Shown here: positions 54,095 to 63,253 of the stretch, piece by piece
Numbering within the stretch: the first letter of the stretch is position 1
Layout: each line of letters begins with the position of its first letter
DNA from: Lactiplantibacillus xiangfangensis
Lineage (GTDB): Bacteria > Bacillota > Bacilli > Lactobacillales > Lactobacillaceae
Assembly: GCF_001438845.1 (NCBI RefSeq)
Contig: NZ_JQCL01000074.1
Span: 166,327-230,326, forward strand
DNA length: 64,000 bases
Direction: 5' to 3'
The notes under the pieces: model-generated
Database searches by the model: none
What the model saw: only the letters and a program-made list of their open reading frames with translations
What the model was told of the DNA's origin: nothing
Translations under genes and position numbers: made by a program

Positions 54095-54772
54095 TTAAAA
54101 TTCTTCTTTACCCGTAATGTTCAAATGGTCATCCAGGTGGTAACAGATTGGGACCCCGTTGGCCACTTCGACCCCATCAATCCCGGTATCACTAATCTGT
54201 TCGAGGTACTTGATCATCGCACGTAACGTACTACCGTGTGCCACGACCAACTGATTTTGTCCGTCTAACAACCGCGGTGCAATCATATCGATCCAGTACG
54301 GCATGATGCGGTCGTACGCCATCTTCAGACTTTCGCCGCGGGGCTCAATGTTTGGCCCGTACTTCATGTAACGCCGATCGTGATCCAGTTCGGCCGCCGT
54401 CAATAATGGGGGTACCGTATAGAAACTTCGCCGCCATTTTTGAACTTGCGCCTTACCGTATTCTTGGCGGGTAGCGTCCTTATTCTGTCCGCGTAACGCG
54501 CCGTAGTGCCGCTCATTCAAGCGCCACGTTTTATACTCCGGCAACCACGCCTGATCGATCTCATCCAACATAATGTTGGCCGTGACGATTGCGCGTTTTA
54601 AAACCGACGTGTGGACCGCGCCAAACTGAATGCCAGTTTCTCGTAGTCGCTTACCCGCATGGTGGGCCTGCATCACACCAACGTCCGTCAGTGGTACGTC
54701 ACTCCAGCCCGTATACGTATTATCGCGGTTCGCCGTACTCTCACCGTGTCGTACCAATACCAGTTCTGTCAT
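54095..54772 (-). CDS. gpmA: 2,3-bisphosphoglycerate-dependent phosphoglycerate mutase
   Basis: 225 residues. Interconverts 3- and 2-phosphoglycerate in glycolysis. VLVRHGES carries the phosphorylated His9; a second His is in [11 protein letters not shown], and [14 protein letters not shown] is family-specific. Single-gene unit. Several gpm paralogs are common in lactobacilli, so it need not be the main glycolytic enzyme. Confidence 0.92.
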   Translation of the reverse strand: MTELVLVRHGESTANRDNTYTGWSDVPLTDVGVMQAHHAGKRLRETGIQFGAVHTSVLKRAIVTANIMLDEIDQAWLPEYKTWRLNERHYGALRGQNKDATRQEYGKAQVQKWRRSFYTVPPLLTAAELDHDRRYMKYGPNIEPRGESLKMAYDRIMPYWIDMIAPRLLDGQNQLVVAHGSTLRAMIKYLEQISDTGIDGVEVANGVPICYHLDDHLNITGKEEF

Positions 54773-54851
54773 TCTCTACACCTGCCATATTAATTACTTC
54801 TAATCATAATCGATTTAAGCTGTTTTTCAAAGTCGGAACTGTCTTACTATC

Positions 54852-54908
54852 AATTAAAAAGAACGGCCAAACTAGCGTCACCACTAAGTTTAACCGTTCT
54901 TTTTAATT
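54852..54908. terminator. Bidirectional terminator after the EamA transporter gene
   Basis: AATTAAAAAGAACGG pairs with CCGTTCTTTTTAATT, with an imperfect inner stem (AAACTAG/CTAAGTTT-type). It lies before gpmA's promoter region and immediately after the transporter stop. Confidence 0.85.
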
Positions 54909-54909
54909 A

Positions 54910-55941
54910 TCAGTCTTCTTGATTCGAAATGGCGTTAGAATGCTGAGCCAATCTAAGTGCTTCAGCATCCCCATCCGTTTCAGACTGCGTAACTTTGCCC
55001 ATGGCGCTGGCACGTTCTCTGAACCGATTGCCAACAAAGGTCACGACCGACCCAATCAGGATCACAACGATTCCAATCACCGTCGTGAGTACAATTTGTT
55101 CCCGCAAGATCAGCGCAGCTAAAATCGGCGCTAACCCCGGTTTGATAAAGAAAACTAGTGAAGCCGTCGACACGTCGGTTTGTTCCATTGCCAAGAAATA
55201 AAAGGCAAAGCCACCACCCGTGACACAGACCCCAATAAAGAATAATAACCAGAAATATTGCATATTAACATTTACAAGTACCGGAATAGCGGCGAACTGG
55301 CGCAACCCAATGGCTGTTAACCCCGAAGCTACCGCTGGAATTTTTGTAATCAACGCTAGAACAAATAATTCAAACGCGCCCGCAAAAAATGTGAAACACG
55401 TCATCGTCAATCCATTCAGGCCCCGTTTAACGGAACCGTACCGCGAAACGATACTGTATAGGCCAAACGTGATGGCTGAACTGATGGCGAGGATCAACCC
55501 TAAGCCATTCGTCAAATGAGCCGGGTTCACAATAATTAATAACCCAATGACAGAAATAATCACAGAAATTAAATTGGCTCGACCTAACCGTTCGTGCAGA
55601 ATCAGGTAGGAGAAGAGCAGCGCAAAGACCGGATTACAGCTAAATAGCACGGCCACCGTCGACGCTTTGTCCACCGTAATGGCTAATTGGTATAGCGACA
55701 TGCTGATGATCACACAAATCAATCCAGTCAAAGCAAAGAGGCGCCAGTCAGCCCCGACTAAGCGCCGACCTGACTTTTTGAGCGCACTCAGCGCAAATGG
55801 CAATAGAACGACTGCCCCAATGAAAAACCGAATTAAGTTCAATTGAATCGGATTAAAGGCGCTACCGGCCATCTTTAGTGCAATCTCCATTGAACTGAAC
55901 ATCAACGTTGAAATTGCAATGTAAAGATATGCTTTCTTCAC
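54910..55941 (-). CDS. EamA/DMT-family transporter
   Basis: 343 residues with ten predicted membrane helices in two five-helix EamA repeats (about 1-140 and 150-295; FIGAVVLLPFAL and STVAVLFSCNPVFALLFSYL in the first). The C-terminal 45 residues are hydrophilic and probably cytoplasmic. Family members export or import small metabolites; substrate unknown. Monocistronic. Confidence 0.87.
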   Translation of the reverse strand: MKKAYLYIAISTLMFSSMEIALKMAGSAFNPIQLNLIRFFIGAVVLLPFALSALKKSGRRLVGADWRLFALTGLICVIISMSLYQLAITVDKASTVAVLFSCNPVFALLFSYLILHERLGRANLISVIISVIGLLIIVNPAHLTNGLGLILAISSAITFGLYSIVSRYGSVKRGLNGLTMTCFTFFAGAFELFVLALITKIPAVASGLTAIGLRQFAAIPVLVNVNMQYFWLLFFIGVCVTGGGFAFYFLAMEQTDVSTASLVFFIKPGLAPILAALILREQIVLTTVIGIVVILIGSVVTFVGNRFRERASAMGKVTQSETDGDAEALRLAQHSNAISNQED

Positions 55942-56019
55942 GAAACGTTCGCTTCCTTCTTAACAAAAATTTAATAGTCACGCGTTTCAGTATAGCACCA
56001 TTTTCAAACCCTTTTCAAA

Positions 56020-56982
56020 CTAGCTAATGAGATTCGACTGAACAACCACCATCAAGATTGGAATCACGATTAAACTCAAAAGCGTGGTTTCCGTCACCAT
56101 TACGGCCGCGTAATCAGCATCGGCGCCGTAGAGTTTTGACACGACCGGCGCGTTGGTCATAACTGGCATGGCGGATTGTAAAATAAAGACTTGTTTCATT
56201 TCAACCGGAATGGACATTGGGATGAGCATTAGCGTCATCAAAACGGGTGCAAAGATGAAGCGTCCGAGTAAGATCCCAATACTATCACGGTCAAAACGCA
56301 TACTGCTCAAGCCAGCGTTAGCCATGGAAATCCCAATAAAGAGCATCGAGAGTGGGACCGTCAATCCCCCAATGTAAGAGAAGTCATCCATTAAGAAACT
56401 TGGCAATTTGATCTGCCATAAAACAATCAGGACCCCGATCATAAAGCCTAACAATGGCGGTGAGAAAATCTTTTTGAGGGTCTGCTTCAAATCAAACTTA
56501 GCAGCCCCCACCCCGTCGCGCTGAATCAGGTAAACCCCAATCGTCCAAAAGATGGTCGTGTTGGCCATATAGTACACCAGAACGTACGGTAAGGCACTAC
56601 TCCCAAACAACGCCTCGTTAACGGGTAACCCGATAAAAACGGTATTGGAGTTAAAAAACATCGACGAGAAAAGCCCCCGATGGCTCTTCTTGATGTTTAA
56701 AGCCCGCATCACTCCAAATGAGATCCCAAATAAGATTGCCATGTTAAGGACGGGAAAACGCAGTCCAGGCAACGTATCTAATAACTTTTGCGCGGTGAAC
56801 TGCTTCGTAATCGTTGCAATCATGTAAGCGGGTAACGCAATCTGTGTGACGAGTCGCGCGACCAATTTAGTTGAATCCTCGCTAAACCAGCCCCAGCGCG
56901 CTAATAAATAACCGACGGCAATCATAATGATAATCGTCATGACGCCTTGAATGCTATGTAAAAATGTCTGTAAAACTTGCAT
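56020..56982 (-). CDS. AEC-family transporter (malate/auxin-efflux type)
   Basis: 320 residues with about ten membrane helices. N-terminal QGVMTIIIMIAVGYLLARWG, central FFNSNTVFIGLPVNEALFG and C-terminal MPVMTNAPVVSKLYGAD follow the AEC (auxin efflux carrier) family; lactic-acid-bacterial members include malate permeases. The substrate is not certain since no malolactic gene is adjacent. ATG at 56982 follows AAGGAGTG. Confidence 0.88.
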   Translation of the reverse strand: MQVLQTFLHSIQGVMTIIIMIAVGYLLARWGWFSEDSTKLVARLVTQIALPAYMIATITKQFTAQKLLDTLPGLRFPVLNMAILFGISFGVMRALNIKKSHRGLFSSMFFNSNTVFIGLPVNEALFGSSALPYVLVYYMANTTIFWTIGVYLIQRDGVGAAKFDLKQTLKKIFSPPLLGFMIGVLIVLWQIKLPSFLMDDFSYIGGLTVPLSMLFIGISMANAGLSSMRFDRDSIGILLGRFIFAPVLMTLMLIPMSIPVEMKQVFILQSAMPVMTNAPVVSKLYGADADYAAVMVTETTLLSLIVIPILMVVVQSNLIS

Positions 56983-57258
56983 TTTTCACACTCCTTTCAC
57001 TGAAAAATAATAATTCGATGAGAACCATACCAGTATACCACTGTTTTTTAGGAAGCTAATCGCAATTTCCGTATGAAAACGTTTGACGTTCTGGATAATT
57101 TTATTTATAGTGTTCTATAATTGTGTGCAGACTGATATGGTTCATTTATTGACCAGTTGATTGTTAAAATCTTATTAAGTCAGCCGTTTTTCAGACCAAA
57201 AGTCTGCTATCCGTCCTAGAATAGAATTGGTGAAAATACGAAATGATGAGGAACGATT

Positions 57259-58446
57259 ATGTCAGAAAATAATAACGATAATGGGATGGGGCCCCGCGAG
57301 CGGCGCTATCGGCAGCAACAACAACGCAATCCACATTTAAAACCACACAAGCAACGGACTTGGTTAGTCGGCTTGCTAATTGCCTTAGGCGTACTCTTAG
57401 TCGCCGGTGCTTACTGGGGAACAAAGACTTGGAACGCCGCTAAAGATACAATGAATACCACGTTTCAAGCAACTGGGGCTTCTAAATCCCGGAACGTCGA
57501 CGCCGTCATTAAACAGGGCAAGCCGTTTTCAATCCTTCTGTTAGGGACTGATACGGGGGCCTTGGGACGAGGCAAAGATTTCTCAGCCAGAACGGATACG
57601 ATGATCATTGCAACCATCAATCCTAAAAAAGAAAGCATGTCACTGACTAGTATCCCTCGTGATACGCAAGTGATGATCGATGGTCAGTCACAGAAGATCA
57701 ACGCGGCCTATACGATTGGCGGCGCGAGCGGTGCCGTTAAATCCGTTGAAAAACTGGTTAACGTTCCGATTGATTTCTACGCCCTAATCAACATGGGTGG
57801 TTTAAAACAGATCATCAACGCGATGGGTGGTGTGACCATTACGCCAAAGATGACCTTTAAATACGGTCACGTTAACGTTAAAAAAGGTGTGAAAACAAAG
57901 TTAAGCGGTGCGGCGGCCCTTGATTACTCCCGGATGCGTTACAGTGATCCACTCGGTGACTACGGTCGACAGAAACGCCAACGCCAGATTATCATGGCGA
58001 TGGTTAGTCAATCTAACTCACTAGGCTCAATCGCTAACATTGAAAAAATTACGAAGCAACTCTCTAACAACATGCGGACTGATTTGACTTGGAACGACAT
58101 GGTCACTTTAGATACGAAGTATAAGAACGCGTCTCACCATGCAAAGACTTATACGTTACAAGGAACGGATGCCACGATCAACGGTCTTTCTTACCAAGTT
58201 GCTTCGGCTTCCCAACGCTACAAGATTTCTAAGGAATTACGGACCCAGTTGCAACTTTCAACCAGCAGTATCTCTGAAGCTGACTTTACGGATACCGCTT
58301 CAGTCACTACTGGTAGTGGCAGTAGCTCCGACAGTTCCGATTCGGCTAGCACGACCACGGATGCCACGCAGAGTAGCACGCAACAAACTACTACTGACAG
58401 TACCACAACGCAGGATGCGACAACGACAAAGGACACACGGTATTAA
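57259..58446 (+). CDS. LytR-CpsA-Psr family cell-wall glycopolymer ligase
   Basis: 395 residues. Cytoplasmic tail, one membrane helix (about 35-55), then the LCP domain: ILLLGTDTGAL, SARTDTMIIATINP, TSIPRDTQV, and DYSRMRYSDPLGDYGRQKRQ with the conserved Arg residues that hold the polyprenyl pyrophosphate. It attaches teichoic acids or polysaccharides to peptidoglycan. The last 55 residues are Ser/Thr/Gln/Asp low complexity. ATG at 57259 follows GAGGAACG. Confidence 0.95.
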   Translation: MSENNNDNGMGPRERRYRQQQQRNPHLKPHKQRTWLVGLLIALGVLLVAGAYWGTKTWNAAKDTMNTTFQATGASKSRNVDAVIKQGKPFSILLLGTDTGALGRGKDFSARTDTMIIATINPKKESMSLTSIPRDTQVMIDGQSQKINAAYTIGGASGAVKSVEKLVNVPIDFYALINMGGLKQIINAMGGVTITPKMTFKYGHVNVKKGVKTKLSGAAALDYSRMRYSDPLGDYGRQKRQRQIIMAMVSQSNSLGSIANIEKITKQLSNNMRTDLTWNDMVTLDTKYKNASHHAKTYTLQGTDATINGLSYQVASASQRYKISKELRTQLQLSTSSISEADFTDTASVTTGSGSSSDSSDSASTTTDATQSSTQQTTTDSTTTQDATTTKDTRY

Positions 58447-58488
58447 ACTGACTAAACGAACTAGACCACAATTAGACGTCTAAAACTC

Positions 58489-58536
58489 AAATACCCGTTC
58501 AGAAATAGCAAAATATTTCTGAACGGGTATTTTTTG
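58489..58536 (+). terminator. Terminator of the LCP gene
   Basis: AATACCCGTTCAGAAATA pairs perfectly with TATTTCTGAACGGGTATT around six bases, followed by TTTT. Confidence 0.94.
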
Positions 58537-58629
58537 TCTATACTAACAGTTGAAGACCCAATTTAAGTATTAATTATTGTATCAGTATCTAATCAATAAA
58601 AATTAACAACTTGTAAGCTATTTCGGTTA

Positions 58630-58724
58630 CCACTGATGACACATGTTCGTGGGACTGGACCTAGCCTGAAGAGCAGGCAAGGCCACTTTCTCGATTGATG
58701 CCATCAGTGGCAGTCTCCGAACAT
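58630..58724. repeat. Pseudoknot-capable intergenic element
   Basis: CCACTGATG (58630-58638) pairs with CATCAGTGG (58702-58710). ATGTTCG (58643-58649) is complementary to CGAACAT (58718-58724). Between them is a hairpin CCTAGCCTG-AAGAG-CAGGCAAGG (58660-58682, one mismatch). The order A-B-A'-B' allows either a pseudoknot or two exclusive folds. No coding potential. Confidence 0.6.
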
Positions 58725-58817
58725 TCGACAATAATAACAACTGTAAAACTAATTTGAGTGCAGTCGGACGGAATTATTATCATTACTATTACGGTGTTGA
58801 CCGTAAGTTTAGACTTT

Positions 58818-59414
58818 TCACCCTTTAGTTAAATGATTAGGGTGATGCTCCAGCCAATACGAATACCAGACCACGGCTGAAGCCCCTGGCAATATGATAC
58901 TGATCAGAACTACCGGTAACGCCGCCGTTGGCCACCAACTACTCATAATCAGACAGAATACACCGCTGGCAAAAAATAACCACCCACCTAACACGTTGGT
59001 TTTACGCCAAATGATTGGCGAGCGATACGTCCAAGGAACCCGAAATCCAAGTACGCCGTTTTGCGGTGCATCCACGCATAGGATCCCTACAAAACTGATT
59101 ACTAAGCCACCCAACGCACCTTGGGATGACATTTTTAATCCAATGGGTCCCAAAATTGCCAGACCACTATAAATAAACCACGCCAGCGCCCAGTGCTCCG
59201 CGACTTGCCAGGCCGTCCAATGATAAGTCGCGGCTGCGATAAATGGTGTTACCAAGGAAAGGATATACGCGATTGTCACTACAGCCAAGACTTCAAGCGT
59301 CAAATGAAGTTGTCGCCATCCCACAGGTTTCGGGAGCCACAACCAGACTAGCATCAAACTATTTAAACCGGATAAAACTAGCGCACGCCAGCGCCATTTT
59401 TCAATGCTTGACAT
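58818..59414 (-). CDS. SdpI-family membrane protein
   Basis: 198 residues with about six membrane helices. Residues 119-145 match the SdpI signature: NGVLGFRVPWTYRSP followed by WRKTN and GG. In Bacillus, SdpI gives immunity to the SdpC toxin and sequesters the repressor SdpR; here no sdpR-like repressor or toxin gene is adjacent. Immunity or membrane-stress function is inference. The small membrane protein gene lies 14 bases upstream in the same direction, so the two are likely co-transcribed. Confidence 0.8.
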   Translation of the reverse strand: MSSIEKWRWRALVLSGLNSLMLVWLWLPKPVGWRQLHLTLEVLAVVTIAYILSLVTPFIAAATYHWTAWQVAEHWALAWFIYSGLAILGPIGLKMSSQGALGGLVISFVGILCVDAPQNGVLGFRVPWTYRSPIIWRKTNVLGGWLFFASGVFCLIMSSWWPTAALPVVLISIILPGASAVVWYSYWLEHHPNHLTKG

Positions 59415-59428
59415 GAGACCACCACTTT

Positions 59429-59713
59429 TCAGTTATGCGCCATGAAGTATATTGCACCTAAAACAGTCAGGATAGCTACACCTAGCAAGTAACCGTAAAA
59501 CCACTTCTCACTGCGGGAATACGTCTTGACCCCGCTAACCGTTTTTGCCATACACGCAATAAAGATAACGATGATTGGATAAATCCCTAAGCCAACCGTG
59601 CTAGCCGCCACCCAATTATGACCAACTATTGGCTGGGTTGTACTGATACAAAATCCCATAATTAACGTTCCTAAAAATACCCACGTCGGCAAAACCGCAC
59701 CAATTTTTCGCAT
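59429..59713 (-). CDS. Small three-helix membrane protein, function unknown
   Basis: 94 residues, not recognised. Three hydrophobic segments (about 8-28, 34-58, 70-92) joined by a short basic loop (KTYSRSEKWF). Such three-helix proteins adjoin SdpI-like proteins in some Firmicutes. ATG at 59713; the ribosome binding site is GGGGG, and the SdpI-like gene follows 14 bases later. Confidence 0.7.
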   Translation of the reverse strand: MRKIGAVLPTWVFLGTLIMGFCISTTQPIVGHNWVAASTVGLGIYPIIVIFIACMAKTVSGVKTYSRSEKWFYGYLLGVAILTVLGAIYFMAHN

Positions 59714-59901
59714 TGCTTTGTCCCCCTAAATTTTTAGCCTTACCCAAGCTAAAGATACCATAGCAGGACTGCGTTGACGACCATTTGCCCACCCGACTGA
59801 CTAAGTTCCACCGTTTAATCTCAGTATACGACGCTTTGATGCAACCTCCGTGCCGATAATTTTGTTTGGGCACTTAGCAATCAAACCGCAACTAGCTACT
59901 C

Positions 59902-59943
59902 AAAACCACGCACAAAAACAGCTCAGCTTTTGTGCGTGGTTTT
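59902..59943. terminator. Terminator of the fabH-acc operon
   Basis: AAAACCACGCACAAAA (59902-59917) pairs with TTTTGTGCGTGGTTTT around a loop with AGCT-type pairing; T-runs on both strands. Lies 17 bases after the accA stop. Confidence 0.92.
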
Positions 59944-59959
59944 ATCAGTTTTATTCACT

Positions 59960-60733
59960 TTAATTGATCGGCCAAGTATCCAAAAAATGTTGAAATTTGG
60001 CTTCTCGCTGGGCAATCAGTGCAAGCCCGTCCCACTGACTCAAATCCTGCAATTGCGTTTCAATCAAGCTGATCAGCGTATCCACCAACTTCGGTGTTTC
60101 GTGCGACACCACTTGGTCGACTAACCCGCGTTCAGCCAAGTCCGTCGCCGTCATGGGTAACAGGTCAATCGCATCGCTAACGGTCTGTTGCCCGTGCAAA
60201 ATGGCGGCCACGGCTTCGGGTGACGCCACGTTAAATAACGCGTCGTCTAGCATCATAATCCGGTTAGCGTTGGCAAAACCTAACGCACCGCCACTATGCC
60301 CTTCGCCGAGAAAGATCACTAAATTAGGAACCGGTAACTGTCCCGTTGCCGCAATCAAATCGGCAATCGCTTGGCTCTGACCAAACCGTTCCGACACTGG
60401 ACTGGCATCCGCACCCGGCATGTTGATCAGACTAACAACTGGCATCCCAAACTTTTGTGCGTGCTGAACCACCCGTAACGCCGTTCGGTAACCAGGAACC
60501 GTCAACGCCCCACCATTTTTACTGCGCCGACTGGCGAGATCGTTCCCCCGGTCAACGCCCAAAACGGCTAACCGCTGACCAGTCGCCGTTTGTCCAAATC
60601 CGGCCGTCAACGCGGCGTCTTGGCCTAGTAGCCGGTCCCCACGTTGGCGCACCATGGTCGGGAGTAACGCCCTGATAATCGTCGGCGCACTAATTCGGTC
60701 CGCAGCCCGGAGTCGCTTCAATCGTTCATCCAT
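59960..60733 (-). CDS. accA: Acetyl-CoA carboxylase carboxyltransferase subunit alpha
   Basis: 257 residues, crotonase fold. Moves the carboxyl group from biotin to acetyl-CoA with AccD to form malonyl-CoA. FGMPVVSLINMPGADASP and ILHGQQTVSDAIDLLPMTATDL are characteristic. Shorter than the E. coli protein at the N-terminus, like other lactobacillus AccA. Starts one base after the accD stop. Confidence 0.93.
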   Translation of the reverse strand: MDERLKRLRAADRISAPTIIRALLPTMVRQRGDRLLGQDAALTAGFGQTATGQRLAVLGVDRGNDLASRRSKNGGALTVPGYRTALRVVQHAQKFGMPVVSLINMPGADASPVSERFGQSQAIADLIAATGQLPVPNLVIFLGEGHSGGALGFANANRIMMLDDALFNVASPEAVAAILHGQQTVSDAIDLLPMTATDLAERGLVDQVVSHETPKLVDTLISLIETQLQDLSQWDGLALIAQREAKFQHFLDTWPIN

Positions 60734-60734
60734 G

Positions 60735-61532
60735 CTAATGGTCCCCCTTCAGATCATAGCTCGCCAAAACGGTCGCTAAGTATTGGGAGAGTTGTGGTCG
60801 GGCAACGACCGCATCTAACATCCCGTGTTCAAATAAACTTTCCGCCGTTTGAAAATCTGCGGGTAAGTCGACCGGCATCGTCTGCTGGATTACCCGGGCG
60901 CCGGCAAAGCCAATCTTAGCACCGGCCTCTGCCACAACGACGTCACCCTTGAAGGCGAAGCTTGCCGACACGCCACCCATGGTCGGATCGGTCAATACTG
61001 TAATCAACGGTAATGGTACTGCGGCTAAGCGAGCGAGCTCTGCCAAAACTAAATTCATCCCGACTAACGCGTAGTCCCCCTCTTGCATGCGGGCACCGCC
61101 CGAAGTTGTGACGAGGATCAATGGCAATCGCCGTTTCCGGGCAACTTGGCTTGCGGCCACGATGCGCCGCGTCACGACCGTGTTCAACGTTCCCATCATG
61201 AAATAACTATCCATGACGGCTATGACGGCCGGGTGCTGATCAATCGTCGCAACACCGGTCACAACCGCTTCAGTCGACATCGTACGTTCCTGTGCTCGTG
61301 CCAATTTTTGGTCATACGCGGGAAAATGCAGCGCATTCACAGGTCGTTCGGGCATCGGTAACGGTTGAAAACTAGCCGCATCAACTAACAGATCAATGCG
61401 TTGTTGTGCGGTTAGTCGTTGCCAATGTTTGCAGTACGGACATTGCCGAAACGGCCCCCACTGGCTGTGGTGAACGTGGCGACCGCAAGCGACGCACGTC
61501 GTCCACGTTCCCGTCTTTGGATAATGCGTCAT
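60735..61532 (-). CDS. accD: Acetyl-CoA carboxylase carboxyltransferase subunit beta
   Basis: 265 residues. N-terminal zinc ribbon with Cys13, Cys16, Cys31 and Cys34, then the crotonase fold with TTSGGARMQEGDYALVGM and LTDPTMGGVSASFA. Pairs with AccA. The start overlaps the accC stop by four bases (ATGA), so translation is coupled. Confidence 0.95.
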   Translation of the reverse strand: MTHYPKTGTWTTCVACGRHVHHSQWGPFRQCPYCKHWQRLTAQQRIDLLVDAASFQPLPMPERPVNALHFPAYDQKLARAQERTMSTEAVVTGVATIDQHPAVIAVMDSYFMMGTLNTVVTRRIVAASQVARKRRLPLILVTTSGGARMQEGDYALVGMNLVLAELARLAAVPLPLITVLTDPTMGGVSASFAFKGDVVVAEAGAKIGFAGARVIQQTMPVDLPADFQTAESLFEHGMLDAVVARPQLSQYLATVLASYDLKGDH

Positions 61533-62851
61533 TTTTCAGCCTCCCAACGACCTAAGCTGTGAATCGAATACTGGTCACGTTCATATTCAGGACGGGCAAC
61601 CGTTGCCCGCAAAAAAGCTAGGTCGGTTTCTGGACCAACTAACTGAACCGCGTCTAACGCCCGTTGCAAATTTTGAACCGCAACCTGACGCGTCGGTCCC
61701 GTGACCATTAACTTAGCAATCAGCCCGTCATACATCGTTACCAGGTGGTCCCCCACCCGATAACCGGTGTCAACACGGACATCGGGTGACCAGTCCAACC
61801 GTTCAATCTTAGTTTGTCGAATCGGTAGTGTCGCCGTAATCCGTGCTTCAATCGCCGTACACTGGGGATGTAAGCCGACATTTGCGTCAACTTCAATGGG
61901 CAGTCCCGCAGCTTGCTTGATTTGCGCCTGCACGATGTCGATGCCCGTTGTTAACTCGGTCACACCGTGTTCAACTTGCAACCGGGTATTCATTTCCATA
62001 AAGTAAAAACGGCCATTTGAGAATAAGAATTCAACCGTCCCTAAGCTTTGGTAGTGCGTCCCAGCGAGTAATTGGCGCGTTAACTGATACAACTTCTGGC
62101 GCTGCTCAGTCGATAAAATGCTAGCCGGACTCTCTTCGATCACTTTTTGTTTGTGTAACTGCAAACTGCAGTCCCGATCGCCTAAAATCAGCAACCCCGT
62201 CGCCGTTCCGAGCACTTGCACTTCAATGTGTCGGGCGCGGTTAAGGTAGTGTTCTAAGTACATTGAATCATCTAAAAAAGACGCAACGGCTTCTTGACGC
62301 GCCGTTCGTAACTGCTGATGGAGTTTTTTGACGTCCGCAATCACGCGGATGCCCTTACCGCCGCCACCATGACTCGCTTTTAAGACTAATGGAAAGCCCA
62401 GTCGTTGCGCCAGGGGCTTAATGCTGGTCCATCCAAGTCCTTGGAGTGAATGCCCAGATAGAACGGGCACCCCCTGCTTGCGCGCAAAATCCTTAGCACG
62501 CGATTTATCACCCATGAGCTTGATCTGAACCGTCTGTGGTCCAATCCACGTAATACCGCACTCGGCACACATCTCAGCAAACTCGGCATTTTCCGACAAA
62601 AAACCGTAACCAGGATGAATCGCATCTGCATGAGTGTTCAGGGCCGCCATTAAAATTGCTTCGGCGTTTAGGTACGACGCACTCGCCGCGGCCGGGCCGA
62701 TGCAGACCACCTCGTCGGCAAGCTGCGTATACCAAGCGCCCCGATCAGCCGTAGAGCAGACCGCGACCGTTTGAATATTTAGTTCCCGGCAGGCCTTAAT
62801 GATTCGAACGGCAATCTCCCCGCGGTTGGCAATTAAAAGCTTGCGAAACAT
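61529..62851 (-). CDS. accC: Biotin carboxylase
   Basis: 440 residues. ATP-grasp enzyme that carboxylates biotin on AccB. N-terminal LIANRGEIAVRIIKACREL, the Gly-rich loop KASHGGGGKGIRV, and EMNTRLQVEHGVTE are diagnostic. ATG at 62851 lies three bases after the accB stop. Full length for the family. Confidence 0.97.
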   Translation of the reverse strand: MFRKLLIANRGEIAVRIIKACRELNIQTVAVCSTADRGAWYTQLADEVVCIGPAAASASYLNAEAILMAALNTHADAIHPGYGFLSENAEFAEMCAECGITWIGPQTVQIKLMGDKSRAKDFARKQGVPVLSGHSLQGLGWTSIKPLAQRLGFPLVLKASHGGGGKGIRVIADVKKLHQQLRTARQEAVASFLDDSMYLEHYLNRARHIEVQVLGTATGLLILGDRDCSLQLHKQKVIEESPASILSTEQRQKLYQLTRQLLAGTHYQSLGTVEFLFSNGRFYFMEMNTRLQVEHGVTELTTGIDIVQAQIKQAAGLPIEVDANVGLHPQCTAIEARITATLPIRQTKIERLDWSPDVRVDTGYRVGDHLVTMYDGLIAKLMVTGPTRQVAVQNLQRALDAVQLVGPETDLAFLRATVARPEYERDQYSIHSLGRWEAEK

Positions 62852-62853
62852 AC

Positions 62854-63243
62854 TTACCGGTCCTTTCGCACTGTAAATAGCGGTTGTTCAAATTCGACCG
62901 CCGTATCATCCGCCACTAAAACGGCCGTTAATTGGCCCGCAACGGGACTCGTTAACGGATTAAATAACTTCATACTCTCAATCTGACCAAGCTCCTGACC
63001 CGCTGTAACGGTCTGGCCGACTTTCAAATCACTGGCTAAGTGAACAACACCCACCATCGGGCTTTTAACACTAACCTCAAGATTGTCCGCACTAGTTGCT
63101 GGTGCCGGCGACTGTCCCGTACCGTTAGGCGTCCCAAGCGACTTCGTGACTTCAATTTCGAGTTCGCCAGCTTTGACCCGGATCTGTTGGTACCCTTCAC
63201 GCGCATACTTTTCGACTAGTCGGTCTAAATCTTTTAATTCCAT
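62854..63243 (-). CDS. accB: Biotin carboxyl carrier protein
   Basis: 129 residues. N-terminal helical part, Ala/Pro/Thr linker (about 38-55), then the biotinyl domain with Lys92 in ESMKLFN (Ser replaces the more common Ala of EAMK). The biotin swings between AccC and AccAD. Ten bases after fabH. fabZ, which sits between accB and accC in many lactobacillus fab operons, is absent here. Confidence 0.95.
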   Translation of the reverse strand: MELKDLDRLVEKYAREGYQQIRVKAGELEIEVTKSLGTPNGTGQSPAPATSADNLEVSVKSPMVGVVHLASDLKVGQTVTAGQELGQIESMKLFNPLTSPVAGQLTAVLVADDTAVEFEQPLFTVRKDR

Positions 63244-63253
63244 AGTTGCACCC

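Larger units (their letters stand above)
58447..58817. other. Intergenic region after the LCP gene
   Basis: 371 bases holding the LCP terminator, then an AT-rich stretch, then the structured element at 58630-58724. Nothing else coding was supported. Confidence 0.55.

Noticed and set aside
58139-58483. 114-codon frame within the LCP gene
   Set aside because: It is an alternative frame of the low-complexity LCP tail with no ribosome binding site.
59616-59873. 85-codon minus-strand frame overlapping the small membrane protein
   Set aside because: It lacks a ribosome binding site and membrane or domain pattern, and overlaps the better supported 94-residue gene.
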